Positions 1 through 9,894 of a stretch of 56,249 bases of DNA are shown here, piece after piece; the first letter of the stretch is position 1; every line of letters starts with the position of its first letter. This stretch comes from Breoghania sp. Its GTDB lineage: Bacteria; Pseudomonadota; Alphaproteobacteria; Rhizobiales; Stappiaceae. The notes under the pieces were generated by a model, which saw nothing but the letters and a program-made list of their open reading frames with translations, ran no database searches and was not told the DNA's origin. A program made the translations under genes and the position numbers. The stretch lies in contig NZ_JASJAV010000006.1 in the NCBI RefSeq assembly GCF_030066895.1, forward strand, positions 1-56,249, read 5' to 3'.

Positions 1-312
1 GCGGTTCGCAGCAATCTCTTCCGGCGACAGCTTGGCGAGGTTGGCGCCGAGATAGGTGTGGGCGGAGAGGCAGTAGCCGCAACCGTTATATTCGGAGATC
101 GCAAGGGCGATCCGTTCGCGGGTGGCGGCAGGCAGTCGGCCCTTGCCGAGCGCACCGAAAATGCCGAGGTAGCCTTCCAGCGCGGCCGGGCTGAGGGCGG
201 CCAGACGGAACAGGTTCGGCACGCTGCCGAGCTGCTTTTGCACCTGCTGGAGAAGCGGGCGGGAGGCTTCGGGCGCGTCGTCGACGGTGGCCGGGTAATC
301 GATGCGGGACAT
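1..312 (-). CDS. Carboxymuconolactone decarboxylase / AhpD-like protein, partial
   Basis: Read on the minus strand from the ATG at 310-312; the gene runs off the left edge, so only the first 104 residues are visible. The segment carries the CMD/AhpD-fold motif CGYCLSAHTYLG with a CxxC pair, preceded by a helix-rich stretch (RLAALSPAALEGYLG) typical of peroxidase-related and alkylhydroperoxidase D-like proteins. In the family these cysteines reduce peroxides or act in decarboxylation. It is divergent from the LysR regulator beginning at 427, with 114 bp between them, which suggests that LysR controls it. No lesion is seen in the visible part. Exact substrate unknown. Confidence 0.8.
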   Translation of the reverse strand, partial: MSRIDYPATVDDAPEASRPLLQQVQKQLGSVPNLFRLAALSPAALEGYLGIFGALGKGRLPAATRERIALAISEYNGCGYCLSAHTYLGANLAKLSPEEIAANR

Positions 313-426
313 GGGGATCTACTTGGGATCGAGTTGGATCGTTCGTCTCGATGTCCCCAAGGTAAGAATTCCGCTTTTCGCGAATAGATGGTACTTTCGA
401 GATCCCTCCTCCCGAAAAGTGAGAGC
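313..426. promoter_or_regulatory. Divergent promoter region between AhpD-like gene and LysR gene
   Basis: Short spacer between two divergent starts. It contains the 8-bp palindrome TTCGCGAA near 376-383, a plausible core for a LysR-type operator. No clear -35/-10 pair was identified. Assignment is by position and by the usual LysR divergent arrangement. Confidence 0.3.
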
Positions 427-1393
427 ATGGCAGACCGTTTCGATTTCATGTCCATCCTGATTGCAGCGGTCGATTGCGGCAGTCTTTCCGTCGCCGCGCG
501 CGAGCTCGGAATGCCGCTGGCCACGATCAGCCGACGGGTTGCGGAACTGGAGGGGCGTCTCGGCACGCAGCTTGTGATCCGCTCGGTTCGCGGTCTTGCG
601 CTGAGCGAGGCGGGCACAACCTATGTCGCGGCCAGCCGTGGAATTCTCGAACAGGTGGCGAAAGCGAAGAAGGCGGCGGCGGGCGAGTTCAGCACCGTCA
701 AGGGACGGCTCAGCCTGACGGTACCGATCGTCTTCGGCCGCCTGCACGTTCTGCCGGTGATCACCGATTTCCTGAAGACCTACCCTCAGGTCGATGTCCG
801 GCTTGAGCAGATCGACCGACCGATCAGCCTGCACGAGGAACATATCGCCGCCGCCGTGCGCATCGGCCGTCTGCCTGACAGCAGCCTGCGGGCACGGCGT
901 CTGGGAGAGGTCCGGCGCGTAACCTGCGCCAGTCCGGACTATCTTGAAGAGCGGGGACAGCCGGAGCGCGGCGAAGATCTCGCCGGTCACGACTGCATCA
1001 CCTTCGAGAACCTAATGTCGGCGGAGCGCTGGCGGTTCGGCAAGGGGCACAGGGAACGGCAGGTCCGGGTTCACTCGCGCATGGCGGAGACGGCGGTCGA
1101 TGCCGCCACGGCCGGGCTTGGCATCACCCGGGTTCTGTCTGTCCTATCAGGCAGTACAAACGGTGGCTGCGGGGCGCTTTGTCGTCCTTCTGGAAGACAA
1201 CGAGCTTCTGGAAGACGACGAGCCGGAAGCCTGGCCGGTCAACATTCTCTACGCGGGCGGTCTCGTGCCGCAGAAGCTGCGCGCCTTCATCGATTTCGCC
1301 GCTCCACGCCTGAGCGCGGTGCTCTCCGAACAGTCTGCACATTTTCGCGCCGCTGCTCCGCTGAGTGCAACTCGCGGTTTCACAACCGCGTAA
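427..1393 (+). pseudogene. LysR-family transcriptional regulator, frameshifted
   Basis: N-terminal winged helix-turn-helix (residues about 1-60, GSLSVAARELGMPLATISRR) followed by a LysR substrate-binding domain (about 90-300). The ATG at 427 is chosen over the upstream start at 388 because LysR proteins normally begin just before this HTH and a purine-rich stretch precedes it. The reading frame breaks at 1136-1143, where TGTC is present twice in tandem. Removing one copy restores the family-like reading (VLS then YQAVQTVAAG) and continues to the TAA at 1391-1393, giving about 320 residues. The break is in the effector domain, so as written the protein is not functional. It probably regulates the divergent AhpD-like gene. 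Confidence 0.82.
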
Positions 1394-1606
1394 ACAAGCC
1401 GCCTATAATGCGACAGTATGCTGCGGAAGGTTCCTTTGATTGACAATCGATCAAAGTGGATGCAGTTAAATTCCCGTACTGATTTTCGACTCTTCATTAT
1501 GTTCAGCGATGACAAATGCCATTGAGACTCGCACCGGACCATAACGATACTAGATTGTAGCCTAACAAGGTTTACGGGTTGAGACCTGAAAAGCGAGGGA
1601 CGTCCC

Positions 1607-2863
1607 ATGAACAAGTTCAAGAATATCCTTGCCGCAACTATCGTAGCGTCACTTGCCCTTCCGGGCATTGCCTACGCGGACGGAACCGTCGAGGTTCTGC
1701 ACTGGTGGACCTCCGGCGGCGAAGCCAAGGCAATCGGAGAACTGAAGAAGGCCTTCGAGGCGGAAGGCGGGAAATGGGTCGACTCGCCGATCGCAGGCGG
1801 CGGTGGCGATGCGGCGATGACCGCACTGCGCGCCCGCGTCGTCGCGGGCAATCCCCCAACCGCCGTTCAACTCAAGGGACCGGGCATTCAGGAATGGGCC
1901 GCTCTCGGCGCGCTCGACGACGTGCAGGACGTGGCCGACGAGGAAGGCTGGGACGACGAACTTCCCCCCGCTCTTGCCAAAATCATGAAATATGACGGCA
2001 AATACGTCGCCGTTCCCGTCAACATCCACCGCGTCGACTGGTTCTGGGCCAATCCGGAAGTGCTGGCGAAGGTCGGTGTTACCGAAATGCCGACGACCTG
2101 GGGTGAATTCAACACGGTCGCCGACAAGCTGAAGGAAGCGGGCATTACGCCGCTCGCCCATGGCGGTCAGCCCTGGCAGGACGCGACGATATTCGAGGAC
2201 GTGGTGCTGGGCATCGGCGGGGCGGACTTCTTCCGCAAGGCGCTGATCGATCTCGATCAGGACGCGCTGACCAGCGACACGATGGTCAAGTCCTTCGATC
2301 AGCTCCGCAAGCTGCGCGGCTATGTGGACCCGAACTTCTCCGGGCGCGACTGGAACCTCGCCACCGCCATGGTGATGCGCAGCGAAGCCGGTTTCCAGAT
2401 CATGGGCGACTGGGCCAAGGGCGAGTTCCTGACAGCCGGCAAGGTGCCGGGCAAGGATTTCGTCTGCGCGCCGACGCCGGGCAAGGGCTTCGTGCTCAAC
2501 TCCGACAGCTTCACCTTCTTCAAGGTCACCGGCGAGGAAAAAGTCGAGGGCCAGAAGGTGCTGGCGAGCCTGATCATCTCGCCCAAGTTCCAGGAAACGT
2601 TCAACCTGGCCAAGGGCTCCATTCCGGCCCGCACCGACGTCACGCTCGACAAGTTCGACGATTGCGCCAAGAAATCCCACGCCGACCTTCTGGCGGCGAT
2701 CAAGGCCGACTCGCTGGTGCCCTCCATGGCGCATGAAATGGCGGTTCCGCGCTCCGTGCGCGGCGAATTCCTCGACCTCGTGACCAATTTCTTCAATTCC
2801 GACATGAGCTCCGAGGACGCGGTCAAGACGCTCGCCGCCGCCGTCAAACGCGCTCAGCAGTAA
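1607..2863 (+). CDS. ABC sugar transporter substrate-binding protein (glucose/mannose type)
   Basis: Intact 418-residue periplasmic binding protein with a Sec signal peptide ending near PGIAYA-DG. It matches the cluster that binds glucose and mannose in pseudomonads and rhizobia: VEVLHWWTSGGEAKA at the mature N terminus, the AGGGG loop, GNPPTAVQ, the VPVNIHRVDWFW strand and GRDWN/MGDWAKGEF in the second lobe. It delivers sugar to the two permeases and ATPase that follow. This is the only undamaged gene of the importer. Sugar specificity is inferred from family resemblance, not shown. Confidence 0.9.
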   Translation: MNKFKNILAATIVASLALPGIAYADGTVEVLHWWTSGGEAKAIGELKKAFEAEGGKWVDSPIAGGGGDAAMTALRARVVAGNPPTAVQLKGPGIQEWAALGALDDVQDVADEEGWDDELPPALAKIMKYDGKYVAVPVNIHRVDWFWANPEVLAKVGVTEMPTTWGEFNTVADKLKEAGITPLAHGGQPWQDATIFEDVVLGIGGADFFRKALIDLDQDALTSDTMVKSFDQLRKLRGYVDPNFSGRDWNLATAMVMRSEAGFQIMGDWAKGEFLTAGKVPGKDFVCAPTPGKGFVLNSDSFTFFKVTGEEKVEGQKVLASLIISPKFQETFNLAKGSIPARTDVTLDKFDDCAKKSHADLLAAIKADSLVPSMAHEMAVPRSVRGEFLDLVTNFFNSDMSSEDAVKTLAAAVKRAQQ

Positions 2864-2976
2864 CCTCTCTACAAAGGCTCAGATAAGGGTCCTCCGATCA
2901 GGGCACGGGGCTAGGACATTTCAGCGTCCCGGTTCCGCTCCTGCGGTTCGAACACCTTTCCGGAAAGATATTTGCA

Positions 2977-3847
2977 ATGGGACGCCTGCTGAAGCGCTGG
3001 CTGCCGAAACTGGCGGTCTCGCCGCTATTCGCGGTCAATCTTTTCTTCGTCTACGGCTTAATCGCCTGGACCGTCTATATCTCGTTTACCCGCTCCGGCA
3101 TCCTGCCGACCTACGATTTCGCGGGACTGATCCAGTATGTGCGACTGTGGGAGACGCCGCGCTGGTATGTGGCGCTCGCCAACCTGTTCATCTTCTCCGC
3201 GCTGTTCATCGGTGTGTGCACGATCATGGGGTTGATCCTCGCCGTTCTGCTCGATCAGCGCATCCGCGCGGAAAGGGCAATCCGCACCATTATCCGATGG
3301 TGCTGTCCTTCATCGTCACCGGCACGGCGTGGAAGTGACTCCTCAATCCCGACCTCGGTCTGGAAAAGGTGGTGCACGACCTCGGCTTTCCGGGCTTCCG
3401 GTTCGACTGGTTGGTCAATCCGGAGATGGCCATCCATCTACACGGTGGTGATCGCGGGCGTATGGCAGTCGTCGGGCTATGCGATGGCGCTGTTTCTCGC
3501 CGGATTGCGCTCGGTCGACGACAACGTACTGAAGGCGCGGCGACGATCGACAGGGCGGGATCGTGGCGCACCTATTCGCGCATCGTGCTGCCGAACCTGC
3601 GGCCGGTGTTCCTGTCGGTCTTCATCATCCTGGCGCACCTGTCGATCAAGAGCTTCGACCTCGTCATCGCGTTGACCAACGGCGGGCCGGGCTACTCGAC
3701 CGACAACCCGCGACCTTCATGTATTCCTTCGCCTTCCAGCGATCTGAACTGGGTACGGCGGCGGCCAGTGCCGTGATGATGCTGGCGACCATCCTCGCAA
3801 TCATCGTGCCCTATCTCTATTCCGAATTGCGGGAGACGAACCGATGA
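2977..3847 (+). pseudogene. ABC sugar transporter permease, multiply disrupted
   Basis: First of two inner-membrane permeases of the sugar importer (MalF/UgpA-like, six membrane segments). The conserved EAA loop is readable as LKAATIDGAGSWRTY. The frame is interrupted five times: a short deletion near 3290, an in-frame TGA at 3336-3338 where the family has Trp (TAWKW), a 4-bp tandem duplication CCATCCAT at 3430-3437, a one-base insertion near 3537 and a one-base deletion near 3708. Stitching the frames gives a continuous product of about 290 residues ending SELRETNR. The stop overlaps the next ATG by four bases (ATGA), as expected for coupled permease genes. Confidence 0.82.
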
Positions 3848-4733
3848 GCGGCGCAAACTCTTCCGGCATCTGCGCGCCTTCTGCTGGGGCCATCACGTCC
3901 TGCGCTATATGCTTTATGCGCTGCTAGTGCTGTTCTGCCTCTACTATCTCGTGCCGCTCTTCGTGATGGTCCCGACCTCGCTGAAGTCGGTGGCGGAGAT
4001 CCGCGACGGGTACTTGATCGCGCTACCCGATGCGCCGACATTCGCCGCCTGGACGAAGGCGTGGGATACGGCCTGCGCGGGTGTTCGCTGCGACGGGCTG
4101 AAGCCCTATTTCTGGAATTCGGTGATGATGGTAGTGCCCGCCGTGGCGCTGTCGACGTTTCTCGGCGCGATCAACGGCTACGCGCTCACCAAGTGGCGCT
4201 TTCGCGGCACCAACGTGATCTTCGCGCTGATGCTCTTTAGCGCCTTCATCCCCTCCCAGGTGGTGGTGCCGATGGCCCGCACGCTCGGCGCGCTGGGGCT
4301 TGCGGGCTCCGTCTTCGGGCTGATCCTGGTGCACACGGTCTACGGGCTCGCCTTCTCCACGCTGTTCTTCCGCAACTTCTTCGTCGGTGTGTCGGATGCC
4401 ATCGTGAACGCGGCGAAGATCGACGGAGCGGGCTTCTTCCGCATCTTCTTCATGATCATGATGCCGATGGCGCTGCCGGCGATGGTGGTCACGGTGATCT
4501 GGCAGTTCACCCAGATCTGGAACGACTTCCTGTTAGGCGTCATCTTCACCATCGGCGACAGCAATCCGCTCACCGTTGCGCTCAACAACCTCGTCAACAC
4601 CTCCACCGGCGTGAAGGAGTACAACGTCGACATGGCCGCCGCGATCATCGCCGCGCTGCCTACGCTCCTCGTCTACATCGTCGCCGGAAAGTATTTCGTC
4701 CGCGGTCTGGCCGCCGGCGCTGTGAAAGAATAG
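3844..4733 (+). pseudogene. ABC sugar transporter permease (MalG/UgpE-like), frameshift at start
   Basis: Second inner-membrane permease of the glucose-type importer. The start is the ATG overlapping the previous stop. After a few codons a one-base deletion near 3855 shifts the frame; from KLFRHLRAF onward the reading is intact to the TAG at 4731-4733, about 295 residues in all. An internal ATG at 3909 could start a shorter protein lacking only part of the cytoplasmic N terminus. The membrane core and the EAA-like loop (NAAKIDGAGFFRIFF) are complete, so this gene is the least damaged of the two permeases. Confidence 0.85.
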
Positions 4734-4739
4734 GGAACC

Positions 4740-5635
4740 ATGGCCAGCATACGCCTCGAAAACGTCCGCAAGCGCTTCGGCAACGTCGATGTCATCAAGG
4801 GGATCGACCTGGAGATCGAGGACGGCGAATTCGTCGTGCTCGTCGACCCATCGGGCTGCGGCAACTCCACCCTTCTCAACCTGATTTCGGGTCTGGAAAC
4901 GATCAGTTCCGGCGACGTGAAGATCGGCGACAAGCGCGTCAACACCGTGCCGCCGAAGGACCGCGACATCGCGCTGGTGTCCCGGTCCTACGCCCTCTAT
5001 CCCACCAAGAACGTGCACGACAACATCACCTTCGGCATGCAGACGCGAAAGGTGCCTGTAGCCGAGCAGCAATCGGCGCTCAAGGAAGTCTCCGAAATGC
5101 TGCATATCGATCATCTGCTCAATCGAAGGCCGGGGCAGCTTTCCGGCGGCCAGCGCCAGCGCGTCGCCATGGGGCGCTCCCTGGTGCGCAAACCGGAAGT
5201 CTTACTGTTCGACGAGTCGATCTGTTCGTGGCCGGCTTCATGGGCTCGCCGCCGATGAACATGCTGCCGGGAAAGCTGGTGCGCGACGGCGGCACCTTCG
5301 TCGATGCGGGCGAGTTGCATTTCCCATTGTCAAAGGACCTTGCCGACAGGCTCTCGATCGAGGACGGGCACGAGGTCGTCCTGGGCCTGCGTCCGGAAAC
5401 GATCTTCGCGGCGGGCAGCGAGTTGCCTGGACCGGACCGCTTCATCTTCGAGCGGCCGGTCGAGGCCGTGGAGCCCACCGGGCCGGAAACGATGCTGGTC
5501 TTCACCGTCGCGGAGACGGAGATGATCGCGCGGGTGCGACCACAGGACGAGGCCCCCGTGGGCGCACCGTTCCGCTTCGAGGTTGAAATGGGCAAGGCGA
5601 AGCTCTTCGACAAAGCGACCGGCGTGCAGCTTTAA
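4740..5635 (+). pseudogene. ABC sugar transporter ATPase (UgpC/MsmX type), internally deleted
   Basis: N-terminal nucleotide-binding domain followed by the C-terminal MOI/OB-fold regulatory domain of sugar importers. The signature LSGGQRQRVAMGR and the Walker B strand (VLLFDE) are present. Directly after LLFDE the sequence jumps, out of frame, to (DLF)VAGFMGSPPMNML, so about 75-80 family residues holding the D-loop and the switch histidine are missing (junction near 5217). The Walker A motif reads DPSGCGNST instead of GPSGCGKST: Gly36 is Asp and the catalytic Lys42 is Asn. The Q-loop reads SRSYALYPT where the family has FQSYALYPH/T. As written it cannot hydrolyse ATP. Confidence 0.85.
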
Positions 5636-5740
5636 TCGCCTTCAAAAGACATCTAAAACATGTCCAATCCGAGTAGGGAAAAGTGCTGAGGGAGCGGCAT
5701 TGTCCCTGCGCGGGCGTTCGACATCCTGGGAGGAATACAA

Positions 5741-6626
5741 ATGAGCGACGTCGCATTCATCAGCCTTGGCAACATGGGGCTGCCCATGGCGATCAACCTG
5801 GTCAAGGCCGGGCATTCCGTCACCGCTTTCGACACGGTGCCGGAAGCGCTGGACAAGGCGAAGGCGGAAGGAATGCGGATCGCGGCCGAGGCGGTCAACG
5901 GCACCGATTTCGTCGTCACCATGCTGCCGAACGGCTCGATCGTCGCCAAAGTCTATGCCGAGATCGTTCCGGCCGCCAAGGCGGGCGCGGTACTGATCGA
6001 TTGCTCCACCACCGATGTCGCAAGCGCGCGTCAGGCCCACAAGATGAGCGCCAAGGCCGGGCTTCTCTCGCTGGATGCACCGGTGTCCGGCGGCACGGCG
6101 GGGGCAGCGGCGGGCACACTGACCTTCATGGCGGGAGGACAGCGCGACGCCTTCGACAAAGTGGGGCCCGATCCTCGATGCAATGGGGGCGAAGATCGTC
6201 TATTGCGGCGAGGGCGGTGCGGGACAGGCGGCCAAGATCTGCAACAACATGCTGCTCGCCATTTCGATGATCGGGACCTGCGAGGCCTTCTCCTTGGCCG
6301 AAAAGCTCGGGCTTTCGCCGCAGGTCGCCTTCGACGTGATGTCTACCTCGTCCGGCGCGTGCTGATCGGTCAACGCCTATTGCCCGGTTCCCGGCGTCGG
6401 ACCGCAGACCCCGGCCGACAACGGTTACAAGCCTGGCTTTGCCGCGGAGCTGATGACCAAGGATCTGGGGCTTTCCCAGCAGGCGGCCGACGAATCGGGC
6501 CAGGCGACGCCGCTCGGCGCCCATGCGCTCGATCTCTATCGCCATTTCCTTGAGAACGGCGGCGCGGGCAAGGATTTCTCCGGCATGATCGAGTATCTCA
6601 GGACGGCAGTACGCGGCGGCGCCTGA
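5741..6626 (+). pseudogene. NAD(P)-dependent 3-hydroxyisobutyrate dehydrogenase-like protein, disrupted
   Basis: Beta-hydroxyacid dehydrogenase family: N-terminal Rossmann fold (LGNMGLPMAINLVKAGH), substrate motif DAPVSGGTAGA and catalytic Lys in GQAAKICNNM. A GGAGG site lies 9 bases before the ATG at 5741. A one-base C insertion near 6169 shifts the frame, and an in-frame TGA at 6363-6365 replaces the Trp expected after SGAC. Correcting both gives about 295 residues, the normal family length. The nucleotide-binding motif begins FISLGNMG rather than the usual FIGLGNMG. Substrate could be 3-hydroxyisobutyrate, tartronate semialdehyde or another 3-hydroxyacid. Confidence 0.83.
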
Positions 6627-6868
6627 GACGTCGGTTTCGCCCGCTTTTTCGCAGAATTCTACCCTAGCGGCAGATAACCATCGATCCAAATCGGCGCTTG
6701 ACACAGGTGCCGGTTTCCAAGCCATCTCCGGCAACCGCACGAAACCCGGCACGGCTCCGTTGCCCGGTCTTTCACGCTTCATCCAGCGCTCAAAAGACCG
6801 TCGCCGCGCCGGGCTCTCCCGCCTTGCCGCCGGTTCGCAGACAGCGCAACAGCATGCCGAGAGCGGAC

Positions 6869-7341
6869 ATGATCAAACCGATCCCCCTCACCCCCGAAGC
6901 CTTCGCCCCCTTCGGCCATGTCGCGCACAGCGGCAAAGGCGATACCCAGATGATCCGCGACGGATCCGTGCTCATGACCAAGACCGCCGCCAAGATCGGC
7001 CATGACGCGGAAGGCACTGAATTCTCGATCGATTTCCACGACGTCGCCCCCGTCTCGGGCACGTTGCGCATGACGGTTGCCGAAAAGCACCCGCAGTCGT
7101 CGCAGGTCTTCGTGCCGATCAACGCGGAGCGCTATAGGAGCCTACCCCCGGCGTCGAGCCGATCGTCTTCGTCGCGGGCACGAAGGACGTGATCGTCTAC
7201 AATTCCGGCGTCTGGCATCACGGTATCGTCGCCCTCGACAAGCAGACCGTGTTCACCTCGCTGATCTGGCGCCCGACCGACGGACGTCCCGACACGATCT
7301 TTCTCGATCTGGCCGAGCCGGTCGACGTCTCGCTGGACTGA
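6869..7341 (+). pseudogene. allA: Ureidoglycolate lyase, disrupted
   Basis: Matches ureidoglycolate lyase (releases urea and glyoxylate from ureidoglycolate in purine/allantoin breakdown): LTPEAFAPFGHV at the N terminus, HPQSSQVFVPI in the cupin core and VYNSGVWHHGIVAL near the C terminus. The ATG at 6869 is preferred; another in-frame ATG lies at 6854. Between 7130 and 7150 a short deletion removes several codons after ERY and changes the frame, after which GVEPIVFVAGTKDV resumes the family sequence. The product would be about 160 residues if repaired. Its place next to a BMP-type importer and an amidase fits use of purine- or ureide-type nitrogen. Confidence 0.82.
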
Positions 7342-7397
7342 GTCCCCAGGCCTACCCTCCGGGGTTGCCGCCCCGACTTGCCCGACGTCACGAGGAT

Positions 7398-7421
7398 GCA
7401 GCCGCGCCCCCGCGCGGCTGC
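7398..7421. terminator. Perfect GC-rich hairpin after ureidoglycolate lyase gene
   Basis: Ten-base stem GCAGCCGCGC with loop CCCC and an exact complementary arm, 57 bp after the allA-like stop. There is no T-run, so it may be a transcript-end stabiliser or a Rho-linked stop rather than an intrinsic terminator. The rest of 7342-7639 holds no recognisable gene. Confidence 0.4.
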
Positions 7422-7639
7422 GACATCCCGCCACGACCGTGAGACCTCGAAAGCGCGCATCGGGTCCACCGCAGCGGAATCAGAACGCTGCCGGATGAAT
7501 CGGCACGTCAATTGTGCACGATTTCTCCGCATGCCCACATTTGCGCCGATCTCGGCGAAGTCACGGACTTGAGCTGCACGCGTCGATTGACGACAACGTC
7601 TCCAGCAGCTTTGCCCGCTCCCATCTTCCGGAACCTTCC

Positions 7640-8511
7640 ATGTTTGACCTTCTGATCCGAAACGCCAACCTGCCCGACGGGCGGGAGGGTATGGACATTG
7701 CCGTCAAGGACGGCGTCATCGAGTATGAGTTCTCCGAGGACGTGTCCGGCACCCACTATCCGCGCGCCATGCGCGAATATGTGGAAAAGGACGTCGATCT
7801 GATCGTCGGCGAATCTTACGCGGTGGAGCGCGAAGCGCGCCAGGTTGCAAAGGATTGCCTGAACGTGCCTTCCCGATGGGCTTCTTCGGCAAGCCGTCCG
7901 GCGACAATTTCGGTGTCTTCGGCACGTGGAACCATGACGGCGCCTATCTCGCCGGCATGCTGGCGGGCAAGATGACCAAGACCAACGTGGTTGGCTCCGT
8001 CGCCACCATTCCGATCCCGGAAGTGAACCTACTGATCAACGCCTTCAACGCGGGCGTCCACGACGTGAACCCCGAGTGCAAGACGTTGGTCTCCTTCATC
8101 GGCACCTTCTTCGATCCCCCGAAGGCACGCGAAGCGGGCCTTGCCGAGATCAACGCGGGCGCGGACATCCTGTTCGGCGAGCACATCGGCACGGCGGACG
8201 CCGCCAAGGAGCGCGGCATCAAGGCTGTCAGTTCGCTGATCGACTACACGGACCGCTATCCCGACACGGTCTTCGCCAACGCCGTGTGGTACTTCCGCCC
8301 GATCCTGGATGTGGCCATCGCCGATGTGAAGGCGGGCAAGCCGGTCGGCAAAGTCTACACCTCCTACGGCCTTATGAAGGCAGGCGGCTCGGACATCGTC
8401 TACACCAAGGATGTGGCGCTGAAGGAAGCCGAAGAGGCCATGGAGAAGCGTCGCGCCGAGATCAAGGCGGGCACGTTCGAGGTTCCGCCCGACATGAGCG
8501 AGCCGAAGTGA
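7640..8511 (+). pseudogene. Chimeric ORF: amidohydrolase N terminus joined to BMP-family binding protein
   Basis: The first 27 or so residues (MFDLLIRNANLPDGREG, then DIAVKDG) are the typical beginning of a cytosine deaminase-like amidohydrolase. At about 7718-7724 the sequence passes abruptly into the middle of a BMP/PnrA-family periplasmic binding protein (FSEDVSGTHYPRAMREY, then MGFFGKPSGDNFGVF). The signal peptide and first third of the BMP protein and nearly all of the amidohydrolase are missing, which suggests a deletion of 1.5-2 kb. A one-base deletion near 7868 adds a frameshift. From 7880 to the TGA at 8509-8511 the BMP C-terminal lobe is intact (GEHIGTADAAKERGIKAVS). In the family this protein binds nucleosides or related bases and feeds the importer downstream. 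Confidence 0.8.
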
Positions 8512-8548
8512 AACCGGACCGATTGACGGCGTGAACGCCGGACAGACC

Positions 8549-9894
8549 ATGACAAAACAGAACGACGCGATGGCACTTGCCGCAGCCATCGCGTCTTCAC
8601 GTGTGAGCGCAAGCGAGGCGATGGAAGCCTCACTCGCCGCCGTGCGCAAGCATCGCGACCTCGGCGCCGTCGATGTGCTCAAGCCCGAACTCGGCCTTGA
8701 GGTCGCCGCCGCCTTCGATGCGGAACGGCGCACGACGCCCGAAAGCTTATCTGGGCGGCCCTTCGGTGACGTTCCGACGCTGGTCAAGGATCTCGGCAGT
8801 CCGTTTGCCGGAATTCCGGAGGCTGCGGGATCGAACGCGCTGCGCGGGCTTTCCGACGGCAGCGCCGATTCCGAATTCGCCCGCAGGTTCCGGGCAACAG
8901 GCTTGATCTCCTTCGGCTCGACGCTTGTCCCCGAATTCGGCATGTCCGTATCCACCGAGCCGCTCGGCCGCGATCCGGCGCGAAATCCGCTCGATCCTAA
9001 ACGCACGCCCGGCGGCTCCTCCGGCGGTTCGGTGGCGTGCTGCGGACTGATCGGGCTGAAGCCCTCGCGCGGGGTGATGCCGCAGGCTCCCGATTTCGGC
9101 AATATCTGGCCGGGCTCGCCTCGGAACTTGCCCTGTGCCGTCCCATCCGGGACGCACGCGTCGCCTTCGATCACATGATCGGAGATGTGCGCGGGCCTTC
9201 GCCCGAGCCCCAGATCGAGGCCGCGACATTGGGATCGCGGACCATCGGGCTTGTCAGCGAAGTCGACTCCTTTGCGCTCGAGCCTGCCCGCGCCCACGCG
9301 GTTGCGGAGACGACCGCGCTTCTGGAAGGCGCCGGTCATCGCATCATCGACATTCCCTTCACCCGTCTGGCGCCGCTGGTTTCCATCGGCAAGCGCGCTT
9401 TTGATCGGATCATCTACGCCTCCATGGCCGCAACGTTCCAGGACGTGCGGCTGAATGAGGACAAGATCGAGCCCCTGACCCGCGCCGCGCTCAACCGCGG
9501 ACGGGCGATGGAGGTGGGCGACCTGTGGATCACCATGCACGAGGGCGTGCTCGCCGCCCATGCGATGTGGCATATCTTCGACGAGGTCGACATCCTGCTG
9601 ACACCGATGCTAGCGCACAAGCCGCCAAAGCTCGGCTCTTTTCCGACCGATCACGATGACATCGAAGCCCATTGGGACCGCATGATAGCCTTCGCACCGC
9701 TGGCCTCGATCGCCAACATCACCGGCACGCCCGCCCTGTCCATGCCCGCGGGCGCGGACGAGGCAGGATTGCCGCTGTCGGTTCAGTTCATCGCTCCGAT
9801 GGGGGCCGACCGGCGGCTTCTCGCCATCGGCGCAACGCTTGAAGCGCTCAGGCCCTGGCAGCACAAGTTCGAGATCGCGGGGTTACCGCAATGA
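8549..9894 (+). pseudogene. Amidase-signature family protein, internal deletion and frameshift
   Basis: GatA/AtzF-type amidase. The triad lysine is present in PTLVKDLG and the cis-serine in GGSSGGS. Immediately after GGSSGGSV the sequence jumps in frame to ACCGLIGLKPSRG, so the roughly 20-25 residues that carry the nucleophilic serine (the family DxGGSIR motif) are missing at about 9033. A one-base deletion near 9106 then shifts the frame before LAGLASELALCRP. The ATG at 8549 is preferred to the GTG at 8531. The stop overlaps the next ATG by four bases. It probably releases ammonia from an amide imported by the adjacent BMP-type transporter; as written it is catalytically dead. Confidence 0.82.

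Noticed and set aside
8029..9573. Long minus-strand frame (514 codons) opposite BMP and amidase genes
   Set aside because: Antisense shadow of recognisable genes; low-complexity composition.
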